Origin: Enoplolaimus lenunculus
Taxonomy: Eukaryota; Nematoda; Enoplea; Enoplida; Thoracostomopsidae
Direction: 5' to 3'
DNA length: 64,000 nucleotides
Assembly: GCA_030248215.1 (NCBI GenBank)
Contig: JASANG010003260.1
Location: 265,137 to 329,136, forward strand
This document shows positions 46,701 to 57,026 of this stretch, piece by piece. Numbering within the stretch: position 1 is the first letter of the stretch; every line of letters starts with the position of its first letter. A program made the position numbers and the translations under genes. The notes beneath the pieces are model-generated. The model saw only the letters and a program-made list of their open reading frames with translations, was not told where the DNA came from and searched no databases.

Positions 46701-49700
46701 ATTTCGGCATTAGCATTTCATCAAACTTCAGGTGTTCTCGCGAGTGCGTCGTGGGATAAAAGTGTTCGCATCTGGAACGTTTTCGAAGTAAAAGGTTCAA
46801 GCGAGCCAATTTTGTTGTCTTGTGAAGGTAGAATGCAAAACGAAACTGAACTATGCAGGAGTGGGAATGTGCCTAGCTACATATTTTTGTGGATAAAATG
46901 TATCTATTTGAAGTGTTCCGGCTGAAAGATGCGTCTTCAGGTTCGGGGAGGTGGATGCATCTAGTGGGATTTTTCCGCCCGGTAAATGGGTGAAGTAATG
47001 CAACAGTGACAACAGCACAACGTACGAAATGGTCACAGCGAATTTTTGCTCGCATAAGTTTAGCACAACCCTAAGGGTGCCGCTATACTTGTCGTGCGGC
47101 GCCGTCCGTCATCATACGGTATCGTTCGCGAGTAATCGAGTAATTCACATACGACACCGCATGGTGACGTACAGTAACAGATGGTGCCGAACGTCATAGC
47201 TCCGCCCTTACTTTTGTTTGTATCTTGTATTCGCTTACCATACTGAATTATGCGATGTAACGGTAAGAGTATGAACATTGTATTTTGAAACCAAATCCTA
47301 TGCAATATTGAATTTCGCAAACTGGTACGTAAATTGTGCAGGTCTCTCATGAGTCATACGGGCATAATTAGACTAGTGAAATGATTTAATCTTGTTTGAA
47401 GGATTTGTATGGTTGTAGTTATAGTGAGCCATGTTGGTTCAAACTTAGAACCGCATTTGTATCAGTATATAATTTTTATTCTGGTCGATTTTTTAAATTT
47501 TTAAATTTTGTTCGTTTTCCAGCACTTGATGTCAAGTTTTCGCCGCTAGCATCTGAGCTCGCAGTTTGTGCGAATGACGCCACAATAACGTTTTTTGATT
47601 GGAAATCAGGCGAACAGACGGGTCAAATTGAAGCTGCGTTAGATTTAGATCCTGGACGGCTGGATACAGATGTGATCAAGGCGTCGACAAGCGGAAAGGC
47701 GAAGTAAGCGCAGTAACGTTGTGCCGATTAACCTGTATTGGCATCCGTAATATCGGCATCGGCTCTCCAAAAATTACCAATTCTCTGTTGATACTTTTTG
47801 CACTTAGTAGTGAGTTAGAATGCTGTCAATTTCACTTGCTGGCGTACATCAGTCCGTTTGATGTGGAAATTTTGAAGCCTATTGTGTTTCTGTTTGAAAA
47901 AATATATTGAAATTGACCGTTTTCATAAAATTATAACCGTTTGTGGTCGTTAGAGTTTAAACCAGTGAGTTTATAATGATGGAATGTATTAATAACAGCG
48001 GTTCTTTAAGGGTCATAAAAATTGGAATAGACATTGACATCGGCATCACTTCGGCATCGGCAAAAATTGTAAATAATAATGGTTTATTTTTGTACTTAAT
48101 TTGATTATTTTAGATCGCTTACTGTCATTATAAATTCTGCTGATGGCGAATATATCTCAAGAAATGGTGCATCGATGTGTAGTAGAACTGTTTTTATAGT
48201 AAATTTTTCGTAAATTTTGTAGTTCTATATCGTTTTGATTTTTATTTCAAAATTTAAATCATCTTAGATCGTTTACTACTATTGATTACTCAACTGATGG
48301 TGAATTTATTATTGCTGGTGGTCAGTCACGCTTTGTCTGTTTGTACTACGTTCCACAGACGCTGTTGGTTCGAAAATATCAAATAACAATGAATTTTTCG
48401 TTGGACGGTGTAGCGGTATGTTTTATTAAGCGAAGCGAAACTCCGAACGAAGCTCGGAGTTTCGCGAAGCGTTTTATGTTTTGTACTCTTTGGTTGAAAG
48501 ATGGACGTTCGTCTGTCCGTCCGAAAAGGATCTTAAGAACGGCTGAACCGATTTTGATAAACTTTTTTCCTTAAAAGCTAATGATCCTGGGGTGTTAACC
48601 TCGCATTGGGGTTTTAAAATTTTAAGCCGTTTATTAGCTACAGGCTAATTTGCATAATTAATTAAGCCTAAATTAGAACTTTCTACATTATTTCACTAAT
48701 TATTACAGTTAGAAGCAATCTAATTTGAGCATTATGCGGCTTTTGGGTGCGAGGAATCCGAATAAATTGTTTACAAACATCCAGAATCGATAATTCAATA
48801 GTTAGCTAATAGCTAAGTTGCATATTAGCTTAATTGACAAGACAAAATTAGGACTTTAAATTATTTCAATAATTATTTGGGTTTACTGAAGGTTTTTGGG
48901 TGCAAGGAATCTGCAAAAATTGTTTACAAACGTATAAACCAATAATTGATTAGTTAGCTAATATATAATTTGCATATGTAAGCATAATTGATAAGCCTAA
49001 ATTAGGCGTTTTTGCAATATTTCACTAATTATAGGGTTACAAGCAATCTAATTTCAGCAATAATGGGTTTGTGGGTGCAAGGAATTTGAATAAATTGTCT
49101 ATAAACCTTCAACACCGATTATAGAATAGTTAGCTAATATCTAATTTGCATATTAGCTCAATTGATAAGCCTAAATAATGGTTTTTTTAAATTATTTCTC
49201 AAATTATTAGGGTTACTTTAGGGTTTTTGAGTGCGAGGAATATGAATAAATTGTTTACAAACCTCCAAAACCAATAAATGAATCGTTAGCTAATAATTAA
49301 TTTGCATATTAGCTTAACTGCTTACGTGTGTTCGAGCTTCGCTCAATATATGTAGTCCCAGTACGACTGGTATTATGTCTATTTTTGTGTTTATAATTTC
49401 AATTTTTTGTCCAGTTTTAAACGTTTGTTGTGTTTAACTAAAAGTCGTTTTGGACACGGTACGAGAGGACCCCGAATAAAAGTATATAATGGTATATTGT
49501 AATTCGCTGTGTCTTGGTTGGAAAAGCAGTAAACCTTGAAAAACAGAACTATGTTAAGTATATTTCAGCGAATATTTATTCTGTTACGCCGTGGGGCAGA
49601 CCACATTGAGTATTGTCCAAATACCTCGAGGTCTCTCGTCTTGATATCTATCTGTCCGAGCTCAGTAAAGCATTGAAACATTTTTGGATTTTGTAAGCAC

Positions 49701-52700
49701 TAGTTTTGTTTTATACTTGGTTTAGCTGCCATTTTTGTTGGGTTGGATCAGTGTGTTTCTTATCGTTATAGCTTGATATCGACAGACGGGCAGTCAGTGA
49801 TTTTGGAAGTGTCACACTTGTAGAAGCATTTGACAGCGATGAAGAAAACACTCCAGTGGGATCACAAAACGTTCATCCAAAACTGCCAGGGGTTCGAATT
49901 GGCGATATGAGTCAACGCAAGGCAAAGCCAGAAGTACGGGTCACTTCGATTCAGTTTGCTCCCACAGGTAAATGATTTTATTTTTTTTGATGCAAGGAGC
50001 CATATTCTTGTAGATGGGTTGACTTCAAGCATCAGAGAGTAGGTAGATTTTGAAATAAGCGAGTCGATTGAGAGCACGGTGGACCATTTTTGTAAATGAC
50101 GGTTCAAAATAATATTGATTGGTGAAAGTATAAGACATTGATTTATCGGTTCAAAACTTGTTAGGCCTAACTTCCACAGGTAACGGCTCATGCAAGCCAT
50201 GTCAGTCGTAGTCTTTTCCGCTTTGTGAATGATGAGAATACGAGCCCAACCTGACGTAGTAGTTTATCTTGATTTGTTTTAGGTCGTGCATGGTCTGCCT
50301 GTACAACTGAAGGGCTTCTAGTATATTCACTGGATGACATTGGGCTGTTTGATCCGTTCCAGTTTGATTCTGACGTGACCCCGCAACGCGTTCTTGAAGA
50401 ATTATCTCATAAACGGTGTGGAACAGCCTTATCGCTTGCTTTAAGATTGAATGAAACCAAGTTAATTCGAAAAGCTTGCGAAGCTGTGCCTGTCAAAGAC
50501 AGTAAGTGGTTTGGTGTATAATTGTATTTTTATGTGGTTGAGATCTTTGCAGAGCCTTTAGCTAAACGGATAGTCTGAACCTTTTGTACTGTTATAAGCA
50601 GCATTGAGTTCAGGGTGTTTCATCGTTACTAACAATAATCCTTAAAAGAAATTGCGACTCGTTTAAAACTAATAAGATTTAAATCATGCCCCCGCAACTC
50701 GATCGTTATTTAAAGCGTTTTGAAATTCTTGCTATGGCGTACCCTTGTATTTTAGAATCCACAAAATTTAGTAAAATCGGGACTTAATTAAGTATCTTAA
50801 AAACTAAACTGGAGGGAAAACATCATTTATAATACTTTGAATATACCTCGTTTATAACTGCAAGAAAATTTACGCAACTGCCAAATTTAAGTGAAATCGA
50901 GATTTAATATATACCTGTGCATGAATCATGTCACAACAACTCAACCATTATTGTGCAACGAAATTCGTTTTTAGTTCCGCTTATAAGTCAGTCAATGTCG
51001 CTTGCACTAGTTGAACGTTTTCTCGGGTGGATCGCGACCGAACTGGAAACATCCAGGCATATTGAATTTTACCTCATTTGGACAATGAATATCCTTACGT
51101 CTCGCACTGCTGCTTTAAAAGCGTCTGGTCGCTCTAAACTGTTGGGTATTCTCGCCTCGTTAGAGTTGAGTTTGACCCGGAAACAGTCGGAACTGGGCAG
51201 GATGTGAGTTTGGTTTGTTAATTTTTAAATCTGTGTGTTTTTAGTTTAAGCTGTGTTTTATATCTATGTGTTAGTTTCTATACTTAACATACACGAATGC
51301 AACTGTAGAAGGCTGAATTAAGTGCATGATTGCTGTTCAAACCGCAAAATTGATCTATACCGCTCGTTTCATGAACAAAATCACTCGCCAACACGATTTG
51401 TTTTGCGATGATCTATATTTTTAATTGATGGTAAGAGCGGTTACAGTCGCGAGTTCAAACGTGGATGCAATCGCATCCTCAAATACGACTGAGTCACGAG
51501 CATAAAAATGTTCAAACACTTGTAAAATCACGAACGCAACTATAGAAACGAATTTTCAAAAAAATTAAAATATCAACTTAATTCATATTAAGTGACAACT
51601 AGTGATGGGCATCGGATATTTCTTCATATCCGGATATCCGGCAATTCTTGCCGGATATTTATCCGGATATCCGTATATATCCGGATATCCGAAATGAAAT
51701 TTTCTATTTCGGATATCCGAAACTCGATTTTGTGTTTATTGAGTTTCCTAACCTCAATTTTGTTTCTTAAGCACTTGTTTTAACTTGTTGCTCTAAAGGA
51801 AGTACCCTGACCCTCAAGCAAATTGACATGAGCATAAAAGATACAATTCTAAAAACGGTATTTATTATGCCAGTACTGCAGTGACCTGAATAACAGGGGG
51901 TATCCCTAATAAGAGTCCGTAAGCGCATAAAGTCGCTAAACCGTAATTAGAGTCCATAAATGTCAATTATTCCTAATTGTAGCGCACAAATGACTCCAAA
52001 ACCAAATAAAGGTGAGTTCAAAACTTTGAAGCGTACTTAAGTTTTGAAAGTACGTTCCTAAGTATAACATTGCATTATGACTAAAGCTTTTGATATTAGG
52101 CAAATAAACATTCAATTCAAGGGTTAGTTACAATACCGGATATATGTGTAACGAAGTGTGGCGGAGGACGGGATAAAAATAAATTACAGTCCGTAACCGA
52201 ATAACATGGGGTACATTCTGGAGAGGTCAAATAAATATCAGCCCCCTTCTTATTCGGGTCACTGCAGTATTGTTATAATTTGGCAATATTTGAGTAGGCA
52301 CGGCCGCATAATTAAAATTATCCAGACAATTAACACAACTATTGAAAAACTCGAATATTGCTCCAATAAACTACAATTAACTAAAAATGACTAAATTCAC
52401 CTTATTCTAATGAAAAAATGGAAAAAATTATTCTTTGTCTGAGTGATCGGTTAGCCCTCCCTTAGCCGTCGTTTGCCCAAAAAAGCTTGCATTTTGAAAG
52501 TTTCTGCATATTTGAGCTCCTGATGACATCCTGTAATCATTCCATGCCCAAATCTGGATTTTTGAAAAATTCGATTTTTAAGGCCACAAGTTCCCCCTGG
52601 GACCCAAAAATTTTTTTCCATAAGTTGGAAAACTTATATATCACTGACTCGTTTGGGAGACGTCTGATTGGAAAATATTTAACAATATTCGTCTTAGCTC

Positions 52701-53919
52701 CGCAACCTTTGTCAAATAGTATATAATTTGTTTAATTTTTCGACAAAACCTTTTTGAGTCCAGTGGAGGAATTTGGAACCTTAAAATTCGAATTTTTTAT
52801 AAATTTAAGTTTTGGCATGGAATAACCGGAGGAGGTCATCGGAACATCAGAAACTCATGAGTGGAGCGAGTTAAACAACTCACGCTTGTTTTTTTGTAAG
52901 TATATATTAAATCCCAATATACTTTTGGGTTATTTCTGACAGCGAAACCTTTCAATTGCTGCAACCTCGCGATAAAAGCGAGGTTGAAACTATACGTATT
53001 CTTGTGTCAAATCACACGGTAAAAGCAAGCTTTCAATTTTGAGCACCCTAACTTTGGTCGCTCCATTGTCGACGAAACCTGGTGAGTGAACCGAACAAGT
53101 TGCCTATGTAGTTTTACATCGAATCTTTTGGCAAAGTTTCAATTCCGTTAATATTCATATTCTGCAATTTTCGCGTTTTTCGGACATACAATATATCCTG
53201 GTGGTCATATACACACGGTCACTGTTAATGTGTTGCATGAAAATTAGTTGGATGTCACCTAAGAACGTTATTTTGTACCATATTTACTTGCAAATTATAT
53301 TTAAGAATCGTTTAATATTATTTTTCCATTTTTCCACCCCCTCAGAAAAAAATGAAAAAAAAATGGAAAAAACCATTTTTTCCGGTAATTTGTTTCCGGC
53401 CAACAACCCTGGCTCCGGCTACTTTGATGGTGAAACCATGCAAATTATTTAAAAACATTTTTAGACAAAAGCATTTCGGATATCCGGATACACGTTTCAT
53501 TTCGGATACATATCCGGATATTTTTCATATCCGAATATCCGGTGTCCATCTATAGTGACAACTTTCAGCCTTGTGCATGAATGTCATAAATAGTTCGTGC
53601 ATGTTAGTTAATATGCTGTTTGTTTAAATGACAAAATTCTACAACGCTACATCTGAACAAATCCTAATTGCATTTAGACTTTATTAAAAACCTTTGTTGT
53701 ATGTTTCAGTAATGAAATTTTTATTGTTTTAGATACGAGTTCAATAAATACAGTATTGAATATATTTTGACAATGGGAAAATTGAAAGCATCACAGCGAG
53801 AACAGGCTTCTGGAAGCAAAAATTCGTCTGATAAAAATGGCGCGACAAGTACGGTGGTCGATGACAGTGATGATGAAGAGTTGATGGATAGAAGCGAAAT
53901 TGTCCCTGAAGACCCATAG
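40725..53919 (+). CDS. PWP2: PWP2 (UTP1), WD40 subunit of the SSU processome, complete 18-exon gene
   Basis: PWP2 is a tandem WD40-propeller protein of the UTP-B complex; it binds the 5' ETS/U3 region of pre-rRNA in the nucleolus and is needed for 18S maturation. Exons: 40725-40742, 41126-41238, 41957-42051, 42298-42397, 42712-42891, 43399-43534, 43807-44006, 44370-44522, 45078-45285, 45642-45790, 46205-46352, 46677-46827, 47523-47703, 48268-48415, 49772-49967, 50283-50501, 50975-51203, 53733-53919. All introns are GT-AG and phases agree throughout, giving 2811 nt and 936 residues, near the yeast and human lengths. Recognisable landmarks are FSNLLGTVY near residue 7, GDWIALGSGGLGQLLVWDWQ near 345, YRNFRTFT near 452, LASASWDKSVRIW near 525 and the Utp12-type helical domain around 740-860, ending in an acidic DDSDDEE tail. 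The gene runs convergently towards the DUF3987-like gene. Only the first, 18-nt exon is uncertain. Confidence 0.95.
41126..41238 (+). CDS. PWP2: PWP2 exon 2
   Basis: Residues 7-44. It starts after TTTTCAG and contains FSNLLGTVYHTGN and PVGNRINIYNL, the conserved first blade of the amino propeller. The donor is GTAAGT and two bases carry over. Confidence 0.95.
41264..41693. mobile_element. MITE family 5 copy in PWP2 intron 2
   Basis: AGAATGCAACTAGAATTTCG at the left and TTGCGGTTGCACCTTGTC at the right, with CCGGTTCCG-rich arms. Confidence 0.6.
41957..42051 (+). CDS. PWP2: PWP2 exon 3
   Basis: Residues 44-76, starting NKSTTLPFESKFN, which aligns with human NKSDTLPLATRYN. Acceptor TTCTAG, donor GTAAGA. 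Confidence 0.9.
42298..42397 (+). CDS. PWP2: PWP2 exon 4
   Basis: Residues 76-109, including CRQVIYRYGFGKP and the WD-style turn IKFSPDGK. The next intron (42398-42711) holds a fragment of the TTAGGC-type MITE. Confidence 0.9.
42512..42640. mobile_element. MITE family 1 fragment in PWP2 intron 4
   Basis: GGCCAATCTATAGATCAAAG, then CCCAGCCTTAGCCTAGGC; the right end is not recognisable. Confidence 0.5.
42712..42891 (+). CDS. PWP2: PWP2 exon 5
   Basis: Residues 109-169. The motif DNTCVEWSHDSK matches human ETTCIDWTDDSR. Acceptor TTTTTAG, donor GTATGT. Confidence 0.9.
43399..43534 (+). CDS. PWP2: PWP2 exon 6
   Basis: Residues 169-214, starting KLFAVGSKDMQTRV (human CFVVGSKDMSTWV) and ending GCFFEHNSYD before GTAAGC, phase 0. 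Confidence 0.92.
43807..44006 (+). CDS. PWP2: PWP2 exon 7
   Basis: Residues 215-281. It opens LFTVDKFGFCVTWKC and then runs into the polar, poorly conserved loop that is acidic in other PWP2 proteins. Donor GTAAGT. Confidence 0.9.
44370..44522 (+). CDS. PWP2: PWP2 exon 8
   Basis: Residues 281-332, with LVSGFSTGAFAIHEMPEFNV matching human LVTGFASGIFHLHELPEFNL. This is the hinge into the second propeller. Confidence 0.93.
45078..45285 (+). CDS. PWP2: PWP2 exon 9
   Basis: Residues 332-401, the most conserved stretch: GQLLVWDWQSETYVMKQQGH and YSPDGRFIASGGQDGK. Acceptor GTTTTAG, donor GTGGGT. Confidence 0.95.
45642..45790 (+). CDS. PWP2: PWP2 exon 10
   Basis: Residues 402-451: VKIW, then HKGPVTGVAW and SSDGTVRAFDMKR, a full WD40 blade. 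Confidence 0.95.
46205..46352 (+). CDS. PWP2: PWP2 exon 11
   Basis: Residues 451-500: YRNFRTFTAVKPVQFSCVAV, then SQDNFELHVWSLQTGRLLE, matching the human SAGAQDSFEIFVWSMQTGRLLD region. Confidence 0.95.
46677..46827 (+). CDS. PWP2: PWP2 exon 12
   Basis: Residues 501-551: HTAPISALAF and GVLASASWDKSVRIWNVF, a WD40 blade with the conserved ASASWDK signature. Confidence 0.95.
47523..47703 (+). CDS. PWP2: PWP2 exon 13
   Basis: Residues 551-611: ALDVKFSPLASELAVC, ITFFDWKSGEQTGQIE, then a charged linker. Acceptor TTTCCAG, donor GTAAGC. Confidence 0.92.
48115..48212 (+). pseudogene. Relic tandem copy of PWP2 exon 14
   Basis: After a TTTTAG acceptor the frame reads SLTVIINSADGEYISRNGAS, clearly related to SFTTIDYSTDGEFIIAGGQS of the real exon 14. 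The upstream intron bases are also alike (ATTTTAG/ATCTTAG followed by ATCG). It then loses resemblance, reaches a TAA, and has no matching donor. I infer a local duplication of the exon start, with the upstream copy no longer used. Confidence 0.75.
48268..48415 (+). CDS. PWP2: PWP2 exon 14 (functional copy)
   Basis: Residues 611-660: FTTIDYSTDGEFIIAGGQS, then FVCLYYVPQTLLVRKYQI. It matches human FTALCYSADGHSILAGGMSK and keeps phase 0 into exon 15. A decayed copy lies about 150 bp upstream. Confidence 0.92.
48420..49350. repeat. Repeat element in PWP2 intron 14
   Basis: It opens with an inverted repeat (CGAAACTCCGA at 48436-48446 against TCGGAGTTTCG at 48454-48464). It then holds four or five degenerate units of about 165 bp around TTGCATATTAGCTTAATTGA and AAATTGTTTACAAAC, and ends near TTCGAGCTTCGCTCAATATA. 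Probably a nonautonomous element; ends and target duplication are unclear. Confidence 0.65.
49772..49967 (+). CDS. PWP2: PWP2 exon 15
   Basis: Residues 661-726. It contains an acidic stretch (DSDEEN), then LPGVRIGDMSQRKAKPEVRV, matching human LPGVRKGDMSSRHFKPEIRV. Donor GTAAAT. Confidence 0.93.
50283..50501 (+). CDS. PWP2: PWP2 exon 16
   Basis: Residues 726-799: TTEGLLVYSLDD, LFDPFQFDSDVTP, then helices ALSLALRLNETKLIRKACEA of the Utp12 domain. Confidence 0.94.
50975..51203 (+). CDS. PWP2: PWP2 exon 17
   Basis: Residues 799-875: FLGWIATELETSRHIEFYLI matches human FLASSFEVSRHLEFYLL. This is the rest of the Utp12 helical domain. The following 2.5-kb intron holds a hAT-like insertion. Confidence 0.94.
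51600..53554. mobile_element. Nonautonomous hAT-like element in PWP2 intron 17
   Basis: Left end TAGTGATGGGCATCGGATAT and right end ATATCCGGTGTCCATCTATA are imperfect inverted repeats, flanked by GTGACAAC on both sides (51592-51599 and 53555-53562). The ends are rich in ATCCGGATAT palindromes. No transposase was recognised. It contains the nested family 3 MITE. Confidence 0.85.
51874..52269. mobile_element. MITE family 3 copy nested in the hAT-like element
   Basis: CTGCAGTGACC at the left and GGTCACTGCAG at the right, each next to TA (the listed span includes them). It shares TAATAAGAGTCCGTAAGCG with the 14461 copy. Confidence 0.88.
53733..53919 (+). CDS. PWP2: PWP2 exon 18 with stop
   Basis: Residues 875-936: YEFNKYSIEYILTM, then a low-complexity polar tail with DDSDDEELMDRSE and a TAG stop. 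No clear AATAAA was seen in the next 250 bp; an ATTAAA at 53940 looks too close to the stop. Confidence 0.9.
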
Positions 53920-54407
53920 CTGTTGTTTGAGCTGTGAAGATTAAACTGAGACAGATTTCAAAATGATCTAATAGTTGGTAATATGGACCTGCATTTAACG
54001 TGTGTATGCGTTGTAAGTTTTCATCTTCGGAGTTGTTAAGTTATTCCAAGTGCTTGTCTAAAACTGTTTGCGTTTTTGTGTAATGTTTTTAATGTGTTTG
54101 TTATATTTGTTAAATTTGAAGCTGTGTTATAGTTTTATGCTATGTTGTTGATACCGTTAAAGTAAAAAATTGTTTTATTTTTGGCCGAGCGAGGCAAGCT
54201 GACGACCATCATTGTGGTAAACCATAATTGTCTTCGTTATGCATTTTGATCCAAAAGTAGTCGCAAATTGTTAGGTGTAAAGAGCTCGTTTTTGTAAAGT
54301 TACCCGCAGCATGTTTGAATATGCTACATTCGTTATGGGTCATCCACGTTAAAATGTACGCGCCGATGTAATTAATGTTCCACCCACCCCATTAGAAACA
54401 GGGCCCA

Positions 54408-55215
54408 TGTTACTCTGAGGGGCGTCCCGTTTACCCACGGGACCGCAGTATACCCGGAGTGAAACGTTTTTGTTGGGATGGTCGGGACAGCTTCGAGCCC
54501 ATCTTTTACCTGGGTTGGCCGGGACAGCTTCAAACCTATGTTTTTGCTGGGTCGGTCGGGACAGCTTCGAGCCTATATTTTTCCTGGGTCGGTCGGGAAA
54601 GCGGAGACAGCTTCGAGCCTATATTTTTGCTGGCTCGGTCGGGACAGCCAGGACAGCTTCAAACCTATGTTTTTGCTGGGTTGGTCGAGACAGCGAGGAC
54701 AGCTTCGAGCCTATATTTTTGCTTGGTCGGTCGGGTCAGCCGGGACAGAATCGAGCCCATATTTTTCTAGGTCGGTCGGGACAGCGGGGACAGCTTCGAG
54801 CCTATGTTTTTGCTGGGTCGGTCGGGACAGCCGGGACAGCATCGAGCCCATATTTTTCTGGGTCGGTCGGGACAGCGGGGACAGCATCGAGCCTATATTT
54901 TTGCTGGGTCGGTCGGGACAGCCGGGACAGCTTCAAGCCTATATTTTTGCTGGGTCGATCGGGACATGTTGGACCCTATACTTTGGCTGGGACGGTCGGC
55001 ACAGTCGGTACAGTTTTCGAGCTAGGTTTTGTGGGGTCGGTCGGACAGCTTCGAACTTATGTTTTTGCTGGTTGGGTCAAAACAGCTGGGACCGCTTCAA
55101 ACCCATGTATTCGCTGAGTTAGTCGGGACAACTTCAATCCTATGTTTTTGCTGGGTCAGTATATATAGCAGGACAGCGTCGGAGCAAATATGTTTTCTGG
55201 GACAGAGCTGTTCCG
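54408..55215. repeat. GGTCGGTCGGGACAG minisatellite inside a MITE end
   Basis: The left border, GGCCCATGTTACTCTGAGGG, is the end of MITE family 2. About 14 units of 45-57 bp follow (GGGTCGGTCGGGACAGC, TTCGAGCCTATATTTTTGCT). All three plus-strand frames stay open for long stretches (up to 215 codons), an effect of composition and of many unit lengths divisible by three, not a gene. Confidence 0.9.
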
Positions 55216-55929
55216 GCAGTCCCGTCAAATATATAGTCAGAACTGCTGAACCTGCAAAATATAAGCTACGAACCAGGGTGCAACGGGATATCCGTTTTAG
55301 TTTCCGTTTTATAGAAACACAGGAAATTCTGTTATTTTATGCTACAAAATTAGTCGAAATCACGTGTATGTCTCGCAATTTTTCATTATAGATATATTAC
55401 AATTGTTCACACTGAAATAAAAATTACAAAATTTATACCATATCTTGACATTTTCGGCGTATCCGCTATTTTTTCTTTAAAATTTTAGAAAGCCAACAAA
55501 TTTGCGATGAAATGATAACTGCAATTTAACATGTTTTTATTGACTAATGTTTTACGAACTGCGGTGACGGCTCTGGTTTTTCACCTCCGCTTGTGCACTG
55601 CTCACCTTCGCACATTTTCTTCTCGTTGTAAACAGGAATGATACATCACTGTTATTTATTTTGCAAAAATATCTAAAATAAGCGGACAACGACTGGATCA
55701 CAAAAATTTCATTATGTAGATTTGATTTTCCGTGTATACTTGTAAACTTTTCTATGCAAAGTAATTTAGTGTTCGAATTGGAATGCTTCATTTTTAGTTG
55801 AAGTTAAACCATAGCTATACCTACTTGAGATGGTGGCATACGTTTGATAACGTCCGACATCGACCGTTTCCGTGCCGCGCTTTATCGCTAGCTCATTATT
55901 TCCCTACATGGCAAAAAATTAATTGTAAA

Positions 55930-56170
55930 TTAGGTGCACTAACTCCAGCGCAAAAATGACACAAATCAACTCAGTGCGTCGCTTTCACACAGTAATATAT
56001 ATGGAAATTATTGTTTTCCGAACTGTAGAAGATACATTTTTGTTCCGCAGTAGTCCATATAAGATTTTACAAGTGAAAGTATATATTCAAGTCTCAAAAA
56101 ATTACAATTTAAATGAAATCATCAGGGGAGGCTACAAAGAGTCAAATCGGCATTATGTTCAGATATATTA
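55930..56170. repeat. Dispersed repeat shared with 59230-59460
   Basis: Both segments share GAACTGT(A/T)GA(A/T)(G/A)ATACAT, TTCCGC(A/C)GTAGTC and AATCGGCATTATGTTC in the same order and spacing. They lie on either side of the last exon of the DUF3987-like gene. Family unknown. Confidence 0.65.
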
Positions 56171-57026
56171 GAGACTAGTCAGAAACTATCTTCTAAACCG
56201 AATACCCATTACTATTGAGAGAGTTGCATAATAAATAACTTTCAGAATTGCACGTCTTACGCTTACAACAATCAGCTTGTGAGTCAGGGTACTTCTTTTA
56301 GAGCAACAAGATAAAACAATTGCTTAGGAAACGAAAATTGAGGTTCGATAACCAAACAACGCGACATCGAGTTTCAGATGCCCGAAATAAAAAATTAAAT
56401 TTTGGATATCAGGATATATCCGGATATCTGGATGTAAACTATATCCGATTCCCATTACTAATGCAAGTACATAACTTAAAGCCGTGCGTAGCTATATGCT
56501 GTGTTTATGTAACAAAGAGTTCAGTTGTAAACTGTCACCAAAGACACATTATTTGACATGAGGCAGTGTTTTCATTGAAAAACAGTCCTGTAGCATACAG
56601 TTAATACAGACTGAAGCACATTTATTATTTCTCCGTCTGGAGCAAAATGCCTGTAACTACACAAATTAGTATATTGCGCGCATTTGACAAATCATTGCTG
56701 TCCAAAACATTTGATACGGAGGTAAAGGTGCTGTCACTGAATCAAATAAAAGCACTGAACTTCAGAATAACTGCGTTCATGACATTCTGTATCAAGGATA
56801 TTTCAAGACAAGCAGAAGCAATCATACAGAAACATTCGTATATCAATATTCATTCACATCAGAATCATTATGCAACACGTTCATAAAGTAAAGTATAGAT
56901 TATATATCAAATTTACAGTTGTTTTTTCAACTTCCCAGCTACTCTGCACAGTAATCACTGGAATAATTCTTGTGATTGATTTTCTGAATCTTCCATATCA
57001 ATGGCGGATAGCTGTTCCGGTCGAAT

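Noticed and set aside
54459-55122. Frames of up to 215 codons reading WVGRDSFEPIFF
   Set aside because: All three plus frames are open at once over a tandem repeat, which is a composition effect, not a gene.
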